64,000 bases of DNA from Porogramme epimiltina. Taxonomy: Eukaryota; Basidiomycota; Agaricomycetes; Polyporales; Polyporaceae. Under the pieces are notes generated by a model, which did no database searches, was not told the origin of the DNA, and worked only from the letters and a program-made list of their open reading frames with translations. Where the stretch lies: positions 1 to 64,000 of the forward strand of contig FTLJ01000150.1 in the NCBI GenBank assembly GCA_900155495.1, given 5' to 3'. Position numbers and translations under genes: made by a program. Positions 45,131 through 57,730 of this stretch are shown here, one piece after another. Within the stretch, counting starts at the first letter, position 1, and every line of letters begins with the position of its first letter.

Positions 45131-47481
45131 TTAGCGCCCATCCTTATTGTCCGTGTTGTATTGAGATAAGCGCAATTTGCTTACTTTTCGAAAGGAGAAG
45201 ATAGACCTGCCCTAAACTGCATAGCCCCAGAGCTGGCCACCTTTGAAGCCAACAACGAGTTCTATTCAGACGCTGTTGACGGTAATGCCACTCTATGCAT
45301 GATCTCGGCGTGTTATCACATACTCACTTTCACTCCTTCTCGCCTTATCGCGACACTAGTCGATTTGTCATAACTGTATGCCGTCGCAGGCTGTGGTAGC
45401 CGCCTGGCAGCTAGCTTGGTCATTCAGATCTTCTGCAAGCCGCCTATCGTCAATTTGCACCATGATTTCGTAACTTTCATTGGTACGGACTTCGCTATAT
45501 ACTAAACCGTCTCCCCGTATGCTTTGACATTTCTTGGTATCCCTTGCGAGCCATTGCAAGCCGAATGAGCGTCCAGCGTTAACGTTTCTCAACAAATCTA
45601 ATGTGTTCAAAGACCCGTGTGTTAGTTGCTTGCTACGTGTGCACATCGCTTACGACCTCCCCAAAGTACGTCAATGGGCTACAATATGGCGCAAAGGCTT
45701 ACTCACACCTCAGTACAGCCCGATTCCGGCGATTGCTACACGTCGTCGGAGAACATCCCATATATAACTACACTTGTATTCCTAAGACTGTGACTTCAGA
45801 GCTCTCCTGTTTTCCTGCCATTCTTGATGCCCAGCGAAAACCCCAAACCACTCAGTCTTCCTCAGGGCACTGCAAGTGCGGCGCGTCAAACCGTCATCGA
45901 GAGTTCCCTCAGTTCCAGTGCCACGTACGTCTTCGCCTGTTCATCTGAGAAAGCCTCTGCGTTAGAGTAACATACGTCATCCAGGGTGCCGCCTAAATGG
46001 TCCGCGATCCCGCCATATCCGAGTCTACGACCTTTATACTCCGTGCATCTAGAGTCAAAATTCGCGCTAGATGCTTCACAGCCGACGTCACTCCGATGAG
46101 GCGGCTCTTGACCCACATTTACATTGTTAGCCCTGCTCCTTGTCGGGTATTCAGCGCGCAGTGAAGCCTGGTCTGTGCTGATGGGCTCCGGATCGCCTAT
46201 CTAGTCTCTCGGTGCTATTTCAACACGCTTGGGACGCGTGGTTGCTTACACAACTTACATGATGCCGTAAGTCGGCACCGCGGAATCATGTATTCCTCTA
46301 CTTACCCCCTTCCTCTCAGAAATCGACCACTCTTCGACGCGTCCTACAACTCGGTGCGCCATATGATTGTTATGACTAGGGCCCACAGCCCTCTGCTTAC
46401 TAGCCTCGGTGATTGGCGGGGGTACACGGGCTGCACTTTCCAGGGTTTAGAGGGACACGAATGGCGGGATCTCCCGTGGAGTGCTATACCTTGAGGGGCT
46501 ATGTCAAAGACAGTCCATCAGGTTTTTGAATTCCTCAGACCGCTGAATCTCAGGCTTACCGCGACGCTTTCTAGGCAACAGAATTGGCGAAATCGAGAAA
46601 TACTTGAAGACTCAAGAAGCTGCGGCGGTCATATGCGTTGTTGAATCTGTATAGCGTCGTCCGGGAAAGAGTTACCCGACAAGTGGATTGCCATATTCGT
46701 CATTACACTGTATTGTACTTCAGTGTTGTGTGAACGCAACTCCGATGTTACCGACATTCACTTTTGATACTAGCTATAGTGACTAGTAACTAGACCACGT
46801 CCACGTTATTCTCTCAGTATCTTCTCTGTCACTAGGCGCATGAAATTCAGAAGAGCTCTGGAAGCTGGAGAGAATTAGATTAATTGGTGTGTAAGGCATC
46901 GGGGCCGCCGTTCGCTGTGCTACAAGCAAGCAGGCCATAGCTCAGTTTCTAGTCGCTTCCAGCGTTAGCTTAGCGCCGGCTTCGGGGTCTCGGAGTCCGC
47001 GGCCCGAGGCCCATTAGTACCAACTATTGCGTGTATGTAATGACATTTACGTAAGGGCCGTGTAACCTTCTTAGCAGGACTCTTCGCAATTGCCAGCGGG
47101 ACCAGCCGTGCTATGAGCTAGACCTGGACGCAAGTTCCATGCCGGAGCGCTGTGTCTACAACAGAGGGTAAGTCACAATCTAAAATGGCTCTATCTTTCG
47201 TCAATGTAAAAACTTCCAAGATGGTGATGCTAACGCAGATTCGCTGGAGTCCTCTCGTGAGTCCTAGTCAGGAGAAAACCCAACCTCTCCGCGAGTCCGG
47301 ACACGTCTCCGTAGTCTCTATCATAAGGATTTGAATCTCGGAGACCGGCGCCGGCGTACGTAGGCTAGTTGCTCTTACTTCTCTCGACTACGAGTGTTCC
47401 TTGTCGAAGCGCTGAATAAGCTGGGTGGTTGTGTCCCGGTATCGGTACATGATTCACGTCCTTCTCAAACTCTGGTATGCA
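45131..47481. other. Gene-poor, lower-GC stretch
   Basis: About 2.3 kb with frequent stops in all frames, lower GC than either side and no recognisable gene, RNA or terminal repeat. It may be decayed sequence. The NmrA gene promoter lies at its right end. Confidence 0.5.
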
Positions 47482-47488
47482 TATAAAA
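47482..47488 (+). promoter_or_regulatory. TATA box of the NmrA-like gene 1
   Basis: TATAAAA lies 57 nt upstream of the ATG at 47539, in a good core-promoter position. Its paralog at 56548 has no such box at this place. Confidence 0.55.
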
Positions 47489-47538
47489 TGAGGTGCGCGA
47501 GGAGCAGCATCGTTCATTGGTACACCACGAACTCCAAC

Positions 47539-48740
47539 ATGTCGATTCCAAAGCCACTCGTCCTCCTCATCGGTGCCAGAGGTTCCACTGGCAAAACCAT
47601 CGTCCAAGCCCTCACCGAGTCCGGTGACTTCGTAAGTTTAACCTTCATTCATGTCACATCATACGTCTGTAACATAGCTTCGACTGACATTTGTTACTAC
47701 AGCGTCTTGCGGCACTTATTCGGCCAGCCTCCGCTGAGAAGCCTGACATTGCTCAGCTCCGTGCATCTGGATTCGATATCCGGATCGGAGACCTGAACGA
47801 CAGCGTCGATCAGCTCATTGAAGCTCTCAACGGCGCTGACATTGTCATCAGTACCATAGACGCGTTCGCCATCCCACAACAGAAGAACCTAATACATGCC
47901 GCCAAGAAGGTTGGGGTCAGCCGCTTTGTCCCCTGCGACTTCGGCACTCCCGGATCGAAGGGCGTGCGCGACCTTTACGACTCTGTACGTTCCTCTGTCT
48001 AATAATCTGCAGCCATGTATTTCTTAGACTCACGCCCTACGCTCTCCAGAAACTGGAAATCCACTCGCTCATCGAGTCCATCTCGCTCCCGCACACCTAC
48101 ATCGACGTCGGATGGTGGATGCAGCTCTACATCCCCGTCCCCCCGAGCCCCGACCTCCCGCCGCAGTTCCTCGCGATGACGAACTCGCTCTACGGCACGG
48201 GCGAGCAGAAGAGCCTCGTCACGGACCGCAGCCACATCGGCGCGTGGGTCGCGCGCATCATCGCGGACCCCCGCACGCTCAACCACGCGGTGATCGTGTG
48301 GGAGGACGAGGTCGCGCAGCGCGACGCGCTCGAGATCGGGGACCGGGTTTCTGGCAAGGGGGAGCTCTTCGCGGCCACCCGCGGCACGGTGAGCGTCCCC
48401 ACCTACGTTGACGGCGTTGTGATCTGTCCCCATTCGATTGCGCGCTGACACCGGACCGCACATGCAGACGACGCGGGAGGCCCTGGAACAGGTCGCGACG
48501 GACGCAGCCGCGGCGCTCGCGGACAACCCTCAGGACTTCAGCTCCCACATCCAGCGCACGTGGGCGCAGTACATGATCAGCCTGCATTTCCTCGGAGAGA
48601 ACACGCTCGAGAACGCGAAGCGCCTCGGGTACCTGGATGCGCGCGAGCTGTACCCCGACCGGCCGCGGTACACGCTGGAGGACTTTGCGAAGGAGTTCTA
48701 TGCCGTGGAGGACCCGGGAAGCGTGTATAAGCGTGAATAG
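47539..48740 (+). CDS. NmrA-like / isoflavone reductase-like NAD(P)-binding protein 1
   Basis: Four exons: 47539-47631, 47703-47984, 48050-48388 and 48468-48740, giving 328 residues. A Rossmann dinucleotide motif, LVLLIGARGSTGKTIVQAL, opens the protein. ADIVISTIDAFAIPQQK, RFVPCDFGTPGSKGVRDLYD and YIDVGWWMQLYIP are typical of fungal NmrA/IFR-type reductases. The Tyr-x-x-x-Lys pair of classical SDRs is absent, as usual for this group. They either reduce aromatic or phenylpropanoid-like substrates with NADPH or act as redox sensors; which applies here is unknown. The paralog at 56548-57730 has the same four-exon structure, with exon 3 identical in length (339 nt). All junctions are GT-AG. Confidence 0.9.
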
Positions 48741-48939
48741 TAAAGGGTCGCATTGGCTCCACTGGTCTCTCGGAGCGCATATAGTTACTTGGAAGAATGT
48801 GTTGTCCCCTCGAATTGAGCTATTGTCTGTGCACAAAGAGCGGAGACAAGTCTCACTGAACTTTTCTTCGTACAATCCTCGCCCATCACTCCAAACCCTT
48901 CGTTCCTGTCTCTACATCCGCCCAAGAAATTCGAGAAGC

Positions 48940-51596
48940 TCAGATGAGGTACCTGAACCCGCGCTTACGCCGCAGCGCCTCTTCAAACGTAATACCCTCC
49001 AAACGCGCTGCGTCTTCGATACGCTGGCGGCGTGCCCCTGTGCTGCTCGCCATTTCCTGCTCTTCGCGCTCGAAGCGCTTATTCTCCTGTATGAGGATAT
49101 AGCGTATAACTAGCAGACACGTGAGAAACTTTGATGGGCGACGTAACGAAGAAAAAGGTCTGGGCGTACCATATGCAAGCACCGTGGCGAGCGTGAGCCC
49201 GGAGATCCCAATAATCATCGATGGGCGGTAAGCCGGGCCCCATTCAGTCTTCCATGTGTATGCGCTAATCCTGTAAATGCGTGCAGTGTAAATTCAATGT
49301 GACTCGGTGAAACATCAACGTACGTACAAACTTCCGATATTCCCAAACCCATTCACAATCGCCATCGCGGCGGAACGCTTCGCTGGTGGGCGTGGTATAG
49401 CATTTGACACCCACACGAGTGTAAGGGCGAAACCTGAGAAGATAATACTCGTGATCACATGTTACCATAAGTACCAGAGACGAGTGACTTACCAGCGCTC
49501 CCACTGGCCATGAGGAACATGGACAAGTATCGCCCAGGGATCGAGGAGGTACTAGCTCCAATGATATACCCCACTATGACGACCCACCATGGCCCACAGA
49601 TATGTAGGAAGCGCTCTCCAGTACGATCTTCAAGGTAGATGACATCATTACGGAGATCAAGGTGTCAAGAGGAATAGGTGGCGTACCGGCATGCCAAGCG
49701 TTGACGCAGCACACGATCGTTGCGATAACCCATGGCGGTCTGTAGGAGAAGATTCAAAAAACTAAGTTCAATCAAGTTTACCCCGTGGTACGCACGCAGC
49801 AAGGAGCAAGGTCACTGCGGTAGAAAAGCCCATCGTTGCTGAAATGCTATTGGCCGATATCAGCCCAGTGGCGACGCAAAACGAATGAGCTCCACCTACG
49901 TGGGAAAGAAGATGCTGAACCCGAGTCCGACGATCTGCGCGCACGTCATCACGGCGAAGAGACACACTTTCGGATCCATGAGCGCCAGCTTCAGTCCCGC
50001 AAATGCACTTCGTAAGAGTATAAGAACGTGCAGCGGTAAGTGGAACTGAAAGTGACATACGACTCAGATGGAACGTCTTCATCAGCCTCGCCTGTATCCT
50101 CGGCGAGCCGAACCTGTGCTAAGCGGCGCTGTGCAGGGGTCAACCAGCGTGTGTTGTACGGCTATGGCGGGGTCAGTTAGTTCGTAGTGTGTCCACGTGC
50201 ACCTGGAAGAACGCACATAGTCCGGAAGGAGACGTCTAAGAGGCGTGTAATATGTTACCACAAAAGCAAAATTGCTAGAGCAGCGAAACATCTTACGTTG
50301 CTATCAGCCCAATGACAATTGTAATCGCACCCTAAATGAACTTCTCAGTATAGGAGCACCGCAGGACACGAAAGGCCGGCCTGCCTCAATGTAAAACAAC
50401 CTATAACTGATGTCAGGATAAATGATAACGTCGAAACCCCACTAAGGACTTACCAACGCCACGCTCGGATCCCCAGAACGCCTTCCATACGCGATAGAAT
50501 TCCGGCAGCTATGAGCTTTACGAAGAGACACCAGTGTGTATGGATTCAGTGAAGAATAGCTTCAGTAGGTGTCAAGGAGTGATTTAGGAGAAAGGCTCAC
50601 ACTACCGAAAGCGTTGGAAATCATCAAGCCGCCGTAGACGATGGCAGACCGAAAGGCAAGCTCCTGGGATATTATGAGATCCAGAACTTCTGCTGAGGAT
50701 TGGGAACGCTCTTACCTTACGAGTGTACCATCGCGAAAGTAGGTACATTGCTCCAGGATAAAAGGCAGCCTGAATAGGATTAGTAAGATAGACCCAGAGA
50801 AATGAGGAACGATGACCTCGGGCAGACCAACGAAAACCCGAGCCGCCAAGATTCCGCTGTAGCTCGCCGCCACCTAGAATAGGGTAGCGGTTAAGAGGAC
50901 GTAACGGTGGAGACGAAATTCACGTACTCCAGTGAGCGCGCTTGTCAATCCCCAGAGGGCGACACAAAATGGGATATAATAGGACGGCCTATAGTGTAGG
51001 ATCAGCAAGGATGCTTAAGCGGACGTGAGATGACATGCCTTGAGATACGGTTCAAAAGCTATTGTTATACACGAGCGCGTCAGAAACTGACAGCATTACG
51101 GCAAGTGCTATCGCCTACCATGTTTGAAGGAACCTGCATCGGGACGTAAGAGGCGTACAGAATCGCGAGGACAGTGGAGTATTGTATATCTAAAGGGCTT
51201 CTATCAGTGATGAGTACCCTCGGAAGAACGAAAGAGGACTGCACCGGATAATCCGAGGTCCTGCGTGAGTCCCTTGAGGCGTGCAGAAGTAATCGCAACT
51301 CGCTATTGAAGGACGCAACCAACCGGGGGGGAGTCATAATCATGAGTCATGCGCGCTGATGAGAGGTAGGATTATGTACTCACATCAATGTAGTTCATGA
51401 TGTAGATGAGGATGATGGTCGGAAGGAGGCGCATATCCAGCTTCCTCACGAGGTGACGCTCGGCGTCGACACGGACCTCCGGGGAAAGGAGATCACCGTA
51501 GAGGAGCCTTGTACCGTCAGAAAGTGTCTGGTATGGTTCAACATCTTCGATGTGCTCCACGACCACGTCGTGTTTCTTCTCCGAATCAGGAGACAT
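48940..51596 (-). CDS. MFS transporter, allantoate permease (DAL5/anion:cation symporter) family
   Basis: Exon 1 is 51596-51384 (71 codons from the ATG). Many small exons follow, separated by introns of about 50-60 nt, and I did not fix every boundary. Sequence blocks in order: LVRKLDMRLLPTIILIYIMNYID, VAITSARLKGLTQDLGLS, YVPMQVPSN, LYIPFCVALWGLTSALTG, FYPGAMYLLSRWYTRKE, WLTPAQRRLAQVRLAED, YLSMFLMASGSA, SNAIPRPPAKRSAAMAIVNG and WKTEWGPAYRPSM. The long charged C-terminal tail ends EEALRRKRGFRYLI. This is the 12-TM plasma-membrane family that takes up organic anions, vitamins or nitrogen compounds with protons. The substrate is not predictable. It is convergent with NmrA-like gene 1, about 200 bp apart. 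Confidence 0.88.
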
Positions 51597-53462
51597 CTTG
51601 ACCGTCGTTGGTGGACGTCCTGGAAAAACTGATGGAGGACTCTAGTGGGTCAAAATTCCCGCTAAAGTGAAAACGAGACGTCACATACCTTAGCGAAAGT
51701 GAGGTGGGGGATCTAGTGGGGGATCGTGGATAGCAGCGGGCGACGAAGGGTCGCTGAGCGGAGCATGGAGAGCTATCGCTGGTCTTTATGTGTGTAGCCG
51801 CTGGAGGGTTGATATTCCGGAGGAAAGGTGTCCGCCTACTTGGGAGGATTACCTGTGCCACGGTGTCAGAGTACACGTCATGAGGGCACTTCGATCGAAG
51901 GTCATCTGAGCAAACCCCTTCATAAGTACAGACCTTCTAGGACCACAACTCGTTTTTCCGCTCACCCAATGCACGCGGGAATGAGCCCGTGGCGCGTCAA
52001 ATGGTGCATGCCGGGCTTAAATGCGACGGAGCGGCATCGGAGAGCTCGTATGCCTGCCTGCTCTCGAACAGCCAGAACGTTAACGCCGCGAAACAAGGTC
52101 CATCGAGATCATCCTATACATGCGCAGGTATCTTTGAGGCCACATCGTTACCTTTTCTCGAGGTCTCCGCGACCAGAGAAGGAGCGGCTGCGTCGCGTGA
52201 GCTTCGCGAACGTGCCTCAAAGTTCGCTACACATATAGATTGTATGGAGTGAGTGGAGCTAGCTGTACGAGGGGTCAGGGAAAGGTGCAGCATTCAGACG
52301 GAGATACTTACGAAGCGCGTTTCATATGGACGAAGAACTATCGCTAAAGGTGTTGTAGACTCTGGTGGGTGTATGTCAGACTGAGCCGAACATAAAGAGA
52401 ATCGTCTACTATCCTGTACCAGCCGGAGTTCTAGAAGCGGGAGACATTCCGTCGACAGCTGTTGACACAACCAAACGATCTATGGGGGTTGCAGGAATCT
52501 TAACTTTGTAGATGTGCTTTGGTGGATGGGGGTTGGCTGAAGATAGCGTGAAGAGCACGATTGTGCTCCGACGCGGCCACGACTGTCAAACTAGGGAGCG
52601 GCTGCAGTAGAAGGATAACCCAAAGGCCACATAACGCAGCGCAGTAGTCGTGGGAAAGCGTTCCTTTTTAGGCCCCACCGTTGACGTCATCGCTGATCCT
52701 CACTTCCAGGCCTGCGTCCTGCTTTCCTATCGTACAACTGGCAACACCAGCTTCGTTTACATCAAACGATCCCACCGCATGCGAATGTTCTGATACAGGG
52801 CTCTGTTCGTGTTGAATGAGGATGCGCACATAATTCCGTAGAAGGCTGTAGAAGAGAGGAGGGACGCACAGCGAGGGTTCCGACTCTAGGCGTCAATATT
52901 CCGATAATGCCGCGGTCCAAAGTACATATATATGCCAACCAACTCCCACTGAATGAGTGAGTGACATACACACAGGAAGCTTTTGACAATCGACCTACGC
53001 AGTGACAGACGCCATACTAGACGAGGCCAGCAGGATCATCTGGGCCTACTTGTAATCAGTGGTAGCCCTCTGCCTAATATACTGCCATACGACGGGTACT
53101 TGAGTTCCAGTCTTCCTTTCGTATCGAACCCTCCTGTTTACGGATCTTTTTCTATTGAATAACCTCAGCCCATCGATCCGGTTGAACAGATGGTAGTTCG
53201 GTAGTTCCCGACGGTAGCCCAGCGCCTTCATGTTTTCTGGCATAGCACACACCGCCTTTGAATGCTACACGCTGCTTCCGTAGGCCGCTTTGTTGCCAGA
53301 AGGAGCATCCGTGCTGATAGCCAAGCACGCACATCTCCGTGGTGCCACGGATGACGGAGGAGGCTAGGGCTCTTCCCACGCTTTCCCAGATATCGCTTGA
53401 CCTGCTCTGTATCTTGGCAGCGGAATCCACTCTCGAGTACCCGCGTTGACCGATTACCCACC
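51597..53462. other. Divergent intergenic, no gene seen
   Basis: About 1.9 kb between an MFS gene (-) and a membrane protein gene (+). Frames up to 136 codons (51828-52238, +) have no similarity or plausible splice context. Nothing else seen. Confidence 0.45.
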
Positions 53463-54851
53463 ATGCTGCTGCTCATACCGCTTTCTATTCTCTCAACGTA
53501 CCTCGTACCCATCATACCTACCATCGCTTCCCTTATAAATCACACCATCGACGACGAATTCGGCGACAGCGTAACTGGCGTTGTACCGACATATTATGCC
53601 GGGGCCCACTGGCAAACCTGGACACAAGGCCAGAACTGCACCGGGTGCTCCTTTACTCGATTCAATGTCAACGTAAGCCGGGTATTCAATGGCTCCTGGC
53701 ACTCTGTAGAGCATATTCCCGGATATCCTGCCTCAAACATTACCGCATCCATGTCTGGCATCGCTATCTACGTCTTCAACCTCATTGCGCTGCAAACACC
53801 AACCAACCTCACCTTCTACTTGGACGGCGAGGTCGCAGATACCTTCTTCCACCCAATCCATCCCAACGGCGTCATGGGCGTTCAGTACAGAGTCCCTGTG
53901 TTCTCCAAAACAGGTCTTTCAAATGGGCCCCATACGCTTGAGATTGTGTCCGGCGGGCCTACACTGTCCCTTACCCTCTTCGACTACATCGAATATACCG
54001 TTGATGACGACTCGAGGCCTTCTCTCACGAACACCTCATCGCAGTCGCCAGGGCCATCTGCGCCCACAACCTCGATGCACGCCGCTCCAAGCACACAGGA
54101 CTCGCACACTTCGGCCGTTGCTACTAGTATCAGGCTAGGTAGCGCCGTGGGCGGCGGGGCCGCTGCCATCGTCTCTGTACTTGCCATTACCGCCTATCTC
54201 ATCCGACGTCGCAGACGCGCTCAACTTAGTCCATTGCGTCGTAGGGTAGAGAAGCTTCTTCCCCATGAAGACGTCGGAGTAGACGGAGCTGGAAGAGGTA
54301 AGCCGGCAGAGGGCGCGAGACATCCATCTTCCGCGCCTAGCTGCAGGCTCTCTCGGCCTTCCACTGCGCCCGCCTTGGGTGAGTGCATCTCCGCCATCTC
54401 GCGCGACAGGGAATCATGTCTCACGCTTTCTTCAGTGGGTTTCTCTACTGGACGTTCGGAGCTTGACGAGCTTTGTATGGCGGCTTCATCAACGCTGCGA
54501 ATTGCGTCACGGTCGGACTGCACTGCGGTGCTTGGTCAGCGCATCCAGGGCCTTGAGGCGCAGGCTCGGGAACTGTCAAGACAAGTCCCCGCCACCAGTT
54601 CCGAGAGTGGTAGTCTGGAAGTCAACTTTTTTGGTGGCCGCGGCGACGACGGGACACAGAAGGTCGATGCCATGGCCACCAAGGAAGAGGGAGTGGAAAG
54701 GGATGCAGAAGAAGAGAGGAGCACGGAGGTTAGTGGGAGTACATCAGTTATTGCAGAGCTTGCTTTCTTGAGGCATGAAATTGCAACACTGCGCGGGCAG
54801 ATGGAGAGGATACAACGATCGGAGGATCAGTTACCACCCTACAGTATGTGA
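53463..54851 (+). CDS. Single-pass type I membrane protein, hypothetical
   Basis: One intronless exon of 462 residues, unusual in this window. The start MLLLIPLSILSTYLVPIIPT is a signal peptide. The extracellular part (residues 25-185) has many N-x-S/T sequons and a beta-rich pattern (HWQTWTQGQNCTGCSF, NLTFYLDGEVADTFFH, GPHTLEIVSGGP), like the jelly-roll ectodomains of a large Agaricomycete family. A Ser/Thr/Pro stalk leads to a transmembrane helix at about 220-243 (GSAVGGGAAAIVSVLAITA) and a basic stop-transfer RRRRR. The cytosolic tail of about 215 residues is disordered, with two short coiled-coil-like segments and a proline end (LPPYSM). It may be a surface sensor or wall protein; function unknown. 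Confidence 0.85.
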   Translation: MLLLIPLSILSTYLVPIIPTIASLINHTIDDEFGDSVTGVVPTYYAGAHWQTWTQGQNCTGCSFTRFNVNVSRVFNGSWHSVEHIPGYPASNITASMSGIAIYVFNLIALQTPTNLTFYLDGEVADTFFHPIHPNGVMGVQYRVPVFSKTGLSNGPHTLEIVSGGPTLSLTLFDYIEYTVDDDSRPSLTNTSSQSPGPSAPTTSMHAAPSTQDSHTSAVATSIRLGSAVGGGAAAIVSVLAITAYLIRRRRRAQLSPLRRRVEKLLPHEDVGVDGAGRGKPAEGARHPSSAPSCRLSRPSTAPALGECISAISRDRESCLTLSSVGFSTGRSELDELCMAASSTLRIASRSDCTAVLGQRIQGLEAQARELSRQVPATSSESGSLEVNFFGGRGDDGTQKVDAMATKEEGVERDAEEERSTEVSGSTSVIAELAFLRHEIATLRGQMERIQRSEDQLPPYSM

Positions 54852-56547
54852 CGGCAAGGGTATGCATTTTTGAAGGATGGGAAATACGAGGATGCTACGT
54901 GCTTGTAATTGTACGTCCCATAACAACGCTACGAGAACGTCCCTCTACCCTGTTATGAGCATTTACCACATCGAAACTGGCTTCGCCGCTTGAATACCAT
55001 CCAGTAACTCCCCTCCCCAACGACGGGCACTTCATATGTCTGAGGACATTACCCCTCGTCGTTGCATACCCAGTCTTCGCCAGCCTTTATATTTGTAGAG
55101 CTAGCATTACAATCTCTACATATTCCATATTCTCGTTCTACCTCGACGTCTCCATGCAAAAAACTATATCCATCTTCAAGGTCCCCTGCCCAACGGCAAC
55201 TCCTTCTCCCACCACCACGCTCGAGATCTGCACCCTCCATACTGCCCTCAGCTTTGCCCATGAGTGTAGTACGTTGCACGTTGTCATGCTTGGAAACGTG
55301 CATATGTTCACTGGTCGTCCCGAACACCCACATGGCTGCACGCCCATTCGTATCGAAAACGTGGGATGATGGGTGGCAGGGCCATAGGTTGGGTCGCGGA
55401 GGGCGAGGGAAGTTGGTCCAGTATGGGGGCTCCAGGGCTGCTGAGAAGACCTCGCATAGCGTTTCTGTGGCTGGATTGTCAGCGCACTGGTGCGTGCACA
55501 AGAGAATATTTCTCACCAAAGTAAACCTATGCATATATTTCCTCGTTGATAAACGTTTATCTTACTGGGAGTGCGCAAGAGATCGGTCTTCACCGGCACC
55601 CCGACGTCATGGAGCTCTTCTTTTCATTGAACTTCATCCTTCTCCATGAGATCGTGTTCGTGGACTACGACCGTCCGCAATTGGGGTTCGAATTCATACG
55701 ATGTCTTCATCTGCGCACTGCTTGCTCGAGTGCTTGTTCAAGCCGCATCGACACTTCACCAAATGGCTGCATCCGCAAAGGAGGCATCTTAACATATCCC
55801 TCCACGAGAAAGAAACCACAGCCAGCAATGCAGCACACCCGTCTCTTCCTCTCTCCACAACTTGCTAGTTGCACCTAGAACCAAAAGAAGGGGTTTGTCC
55901 GTAGTAGAAGGCGTTAAAATGCTTGTTCATGGTGCTATCCGCAGTGGGAGAGGTGTATAGTGTGGCCGCGATGGTATGCACCGATGTCGGGGACAACCGA
56001 GTGGTCGGAGCTCGCTGGCGATTAGTATAGCACATTCGGCGCTTAATTTGTTGAGCAGCCTTCAAGAGAGTATTAGGAGAGCACAGCCTCGTTTGAATTA
56101 GCCGATAATGTTGCGTATCAACAGTTCGTAGCCTGCCCTTAATTGTCGAACACAACGCCTCGGCCGCTGTGTCGAAACTCAGATCCGCTCTACAAGCACT
56201 GGCTGACGACATATGACGCGACAAAATGTCTCACGACCTTCAACTTTTGTAGGTACGGTCGTGGACCGGATGTTTGTGCCCTTCGGTCGCTGAGTAATTG
56301 CTCTACAGGATTGTAGCAGGTTCGTCCGACAGTACCGCGACAGGTGCTGGTCGGGCTCAATGAGCCGTCCTGGCTCCAGGTCTCGACCTGCGACATACCC
56401 GCAGTACGCGCGCTCTCAAGTGTCGTCAACATATGTCAAAGTCTTACTCAGGCGTAGAACCTTCCGCTCGCCTCGGGATATCCGCCCCTTAAAATGGGCT
56501 GCGCTTAGGGGGATAAGCTCAACAGCATCTGCTCCTGAAGACCTACA
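54852..56547. other. Intergenic, no convincing gene
   Basis: About 1.7 kb. The longest minus frame (55049-55534, 161 codons, Cys- and Trp-containing) overlaps plus frames of similar length. It has no recognised domain, so I do not call it. Confidence 0.45.
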
Positions 56548-57730
56548 ATGTCTAGCGAACCCCTCAAGCAACTTGTTCTCGTGGTTGGTGCGACCGGAAG
56601 CACAGGAAGGAGCATCGTCGACGGGCTGCTCAAGTCCGGCGCTTTCATACGTCCCACTACGTCCTCTCAACCTCGCGGGCCCTCCTCACAACTCACCCCT
56701 CACAGCGCGTTGCCGCGCTGGTCCGTGCGTCCTCACTCTCCAAGCCTGCCACCGCCGCGCTGCGCGTCGCGGGCGTCGAGATCCGCACAGGCGACCTCGC
56801 GGCTGACGACGCGACGCTCGCCGCCGCGCTTGCCGGCGTCGACGTACTCGTGAGCGCGGTCTCAGCATGGGCGATCGCAGAGCAGCGCGCGATCATCCGC
56901 GTCGCGCACGCGCTGGGAACCGTGAAGCGCGTCGTGCCCTGCGACTTCGGCACCCCCGGTGCGCGCGGCGTGCGCACCCTGCACGACACCGTAAGTCTCC
57001 ACCTCGAACCCCCTCGTCAGCTCCCACACTCACACGCCCCCCTCCGCGCGCCCAGAAACTCGACATCCGCGAGTACGTCCGCGCGCTCGGCGTGCCCCAC
57101 ACCTTCATCGACGTCGGGTGGTGGATGCAGCTCGTCCTCCCGCTGCCCGCGCGCAGCGCCGCGCCCGCGCCCTTCAAGGCGCTCTCGCACACGCTCTACG
57201 CGCGCGGCGCGGCGCCGATGCTCCTCACGGACCTCCGCCACGTCGGCGCGTGCGTCGCGCGCGTGCTCGCGGACGCACGCACGCTCAACAGGGCGGTCGT
57301 CGTGTGGGAGGACGCGCGCACGCAGGCGGAGGCGTTCGAGATCGGCGCGCGGGTCTCGGGCGAGGAGGCGCATTTTCGCGCTGAGAAGACGGAGGTGAGT
57401 GCGGTTGAGGCCCCATAAGCGATCGCGAGTGCTCAATACCGCTATCAGGTTTCAGCGGAGGAGCTAGAGGCGCAGATCAAGGACGCGGAGGCCGCGCTCG
57501 CGGCGGCGCCGGGAGACGTGTGGGCGGGGGTGCGCCACTCGCAGCTCAAGTACGCGCGGAGCATGCACGTCCTCGGGGAGAACACGCTCGCGAACGCGCT
57601 CGCACTGGGGTACCTCGACGCGCGGGCGCTGTACCCCGACCTTCCGCGCTACTCGCTCGAGGAGTTTGCGGAGTACTATTATGGGAAGGAGGAGCCGGGG
57701 GACTATGCTCTCGGGAGGATCGGGGACTGA
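56548..57730 (+). CDS. NmrA-like reductase 2 with non-consensus splice donor
   Basis: Four exons as in its paralog: 56548-56646, 56706-56990, 57056-57394 and 57449-57730, giving 334 residues if spliced. The Rossmann motif LVLVVGATGSTGRSIVDGL, RVVPCDFGTPGARGVRTLHD and FIDVGWWMQLVLP identify the family. GC content is very high, about that of the ceramidase exons downstream. The first intron would begin ATACGT where the paralog has GTAAGT; a G-to-A change at +1 would explain it. Retention of the 59-nt intron shifts the frame. Either this is a rare AT-AG intron, a sequence error, or a recently disabled gene; all later exons are intact, so inactivation would be young. Confidence 0.8.

Noticed and set aside
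51828..52238. A 136-codon plus-strand frame
   Set aside because: No similarity, no splice extension, and a competing frame of similar length in another register.
55049..55534. A 161-codon minus frame with several Cys and Trp
   Set aside because: Overlapping plus frames of equal length exist, and no signal peptide, domain or splice pattern supports it.
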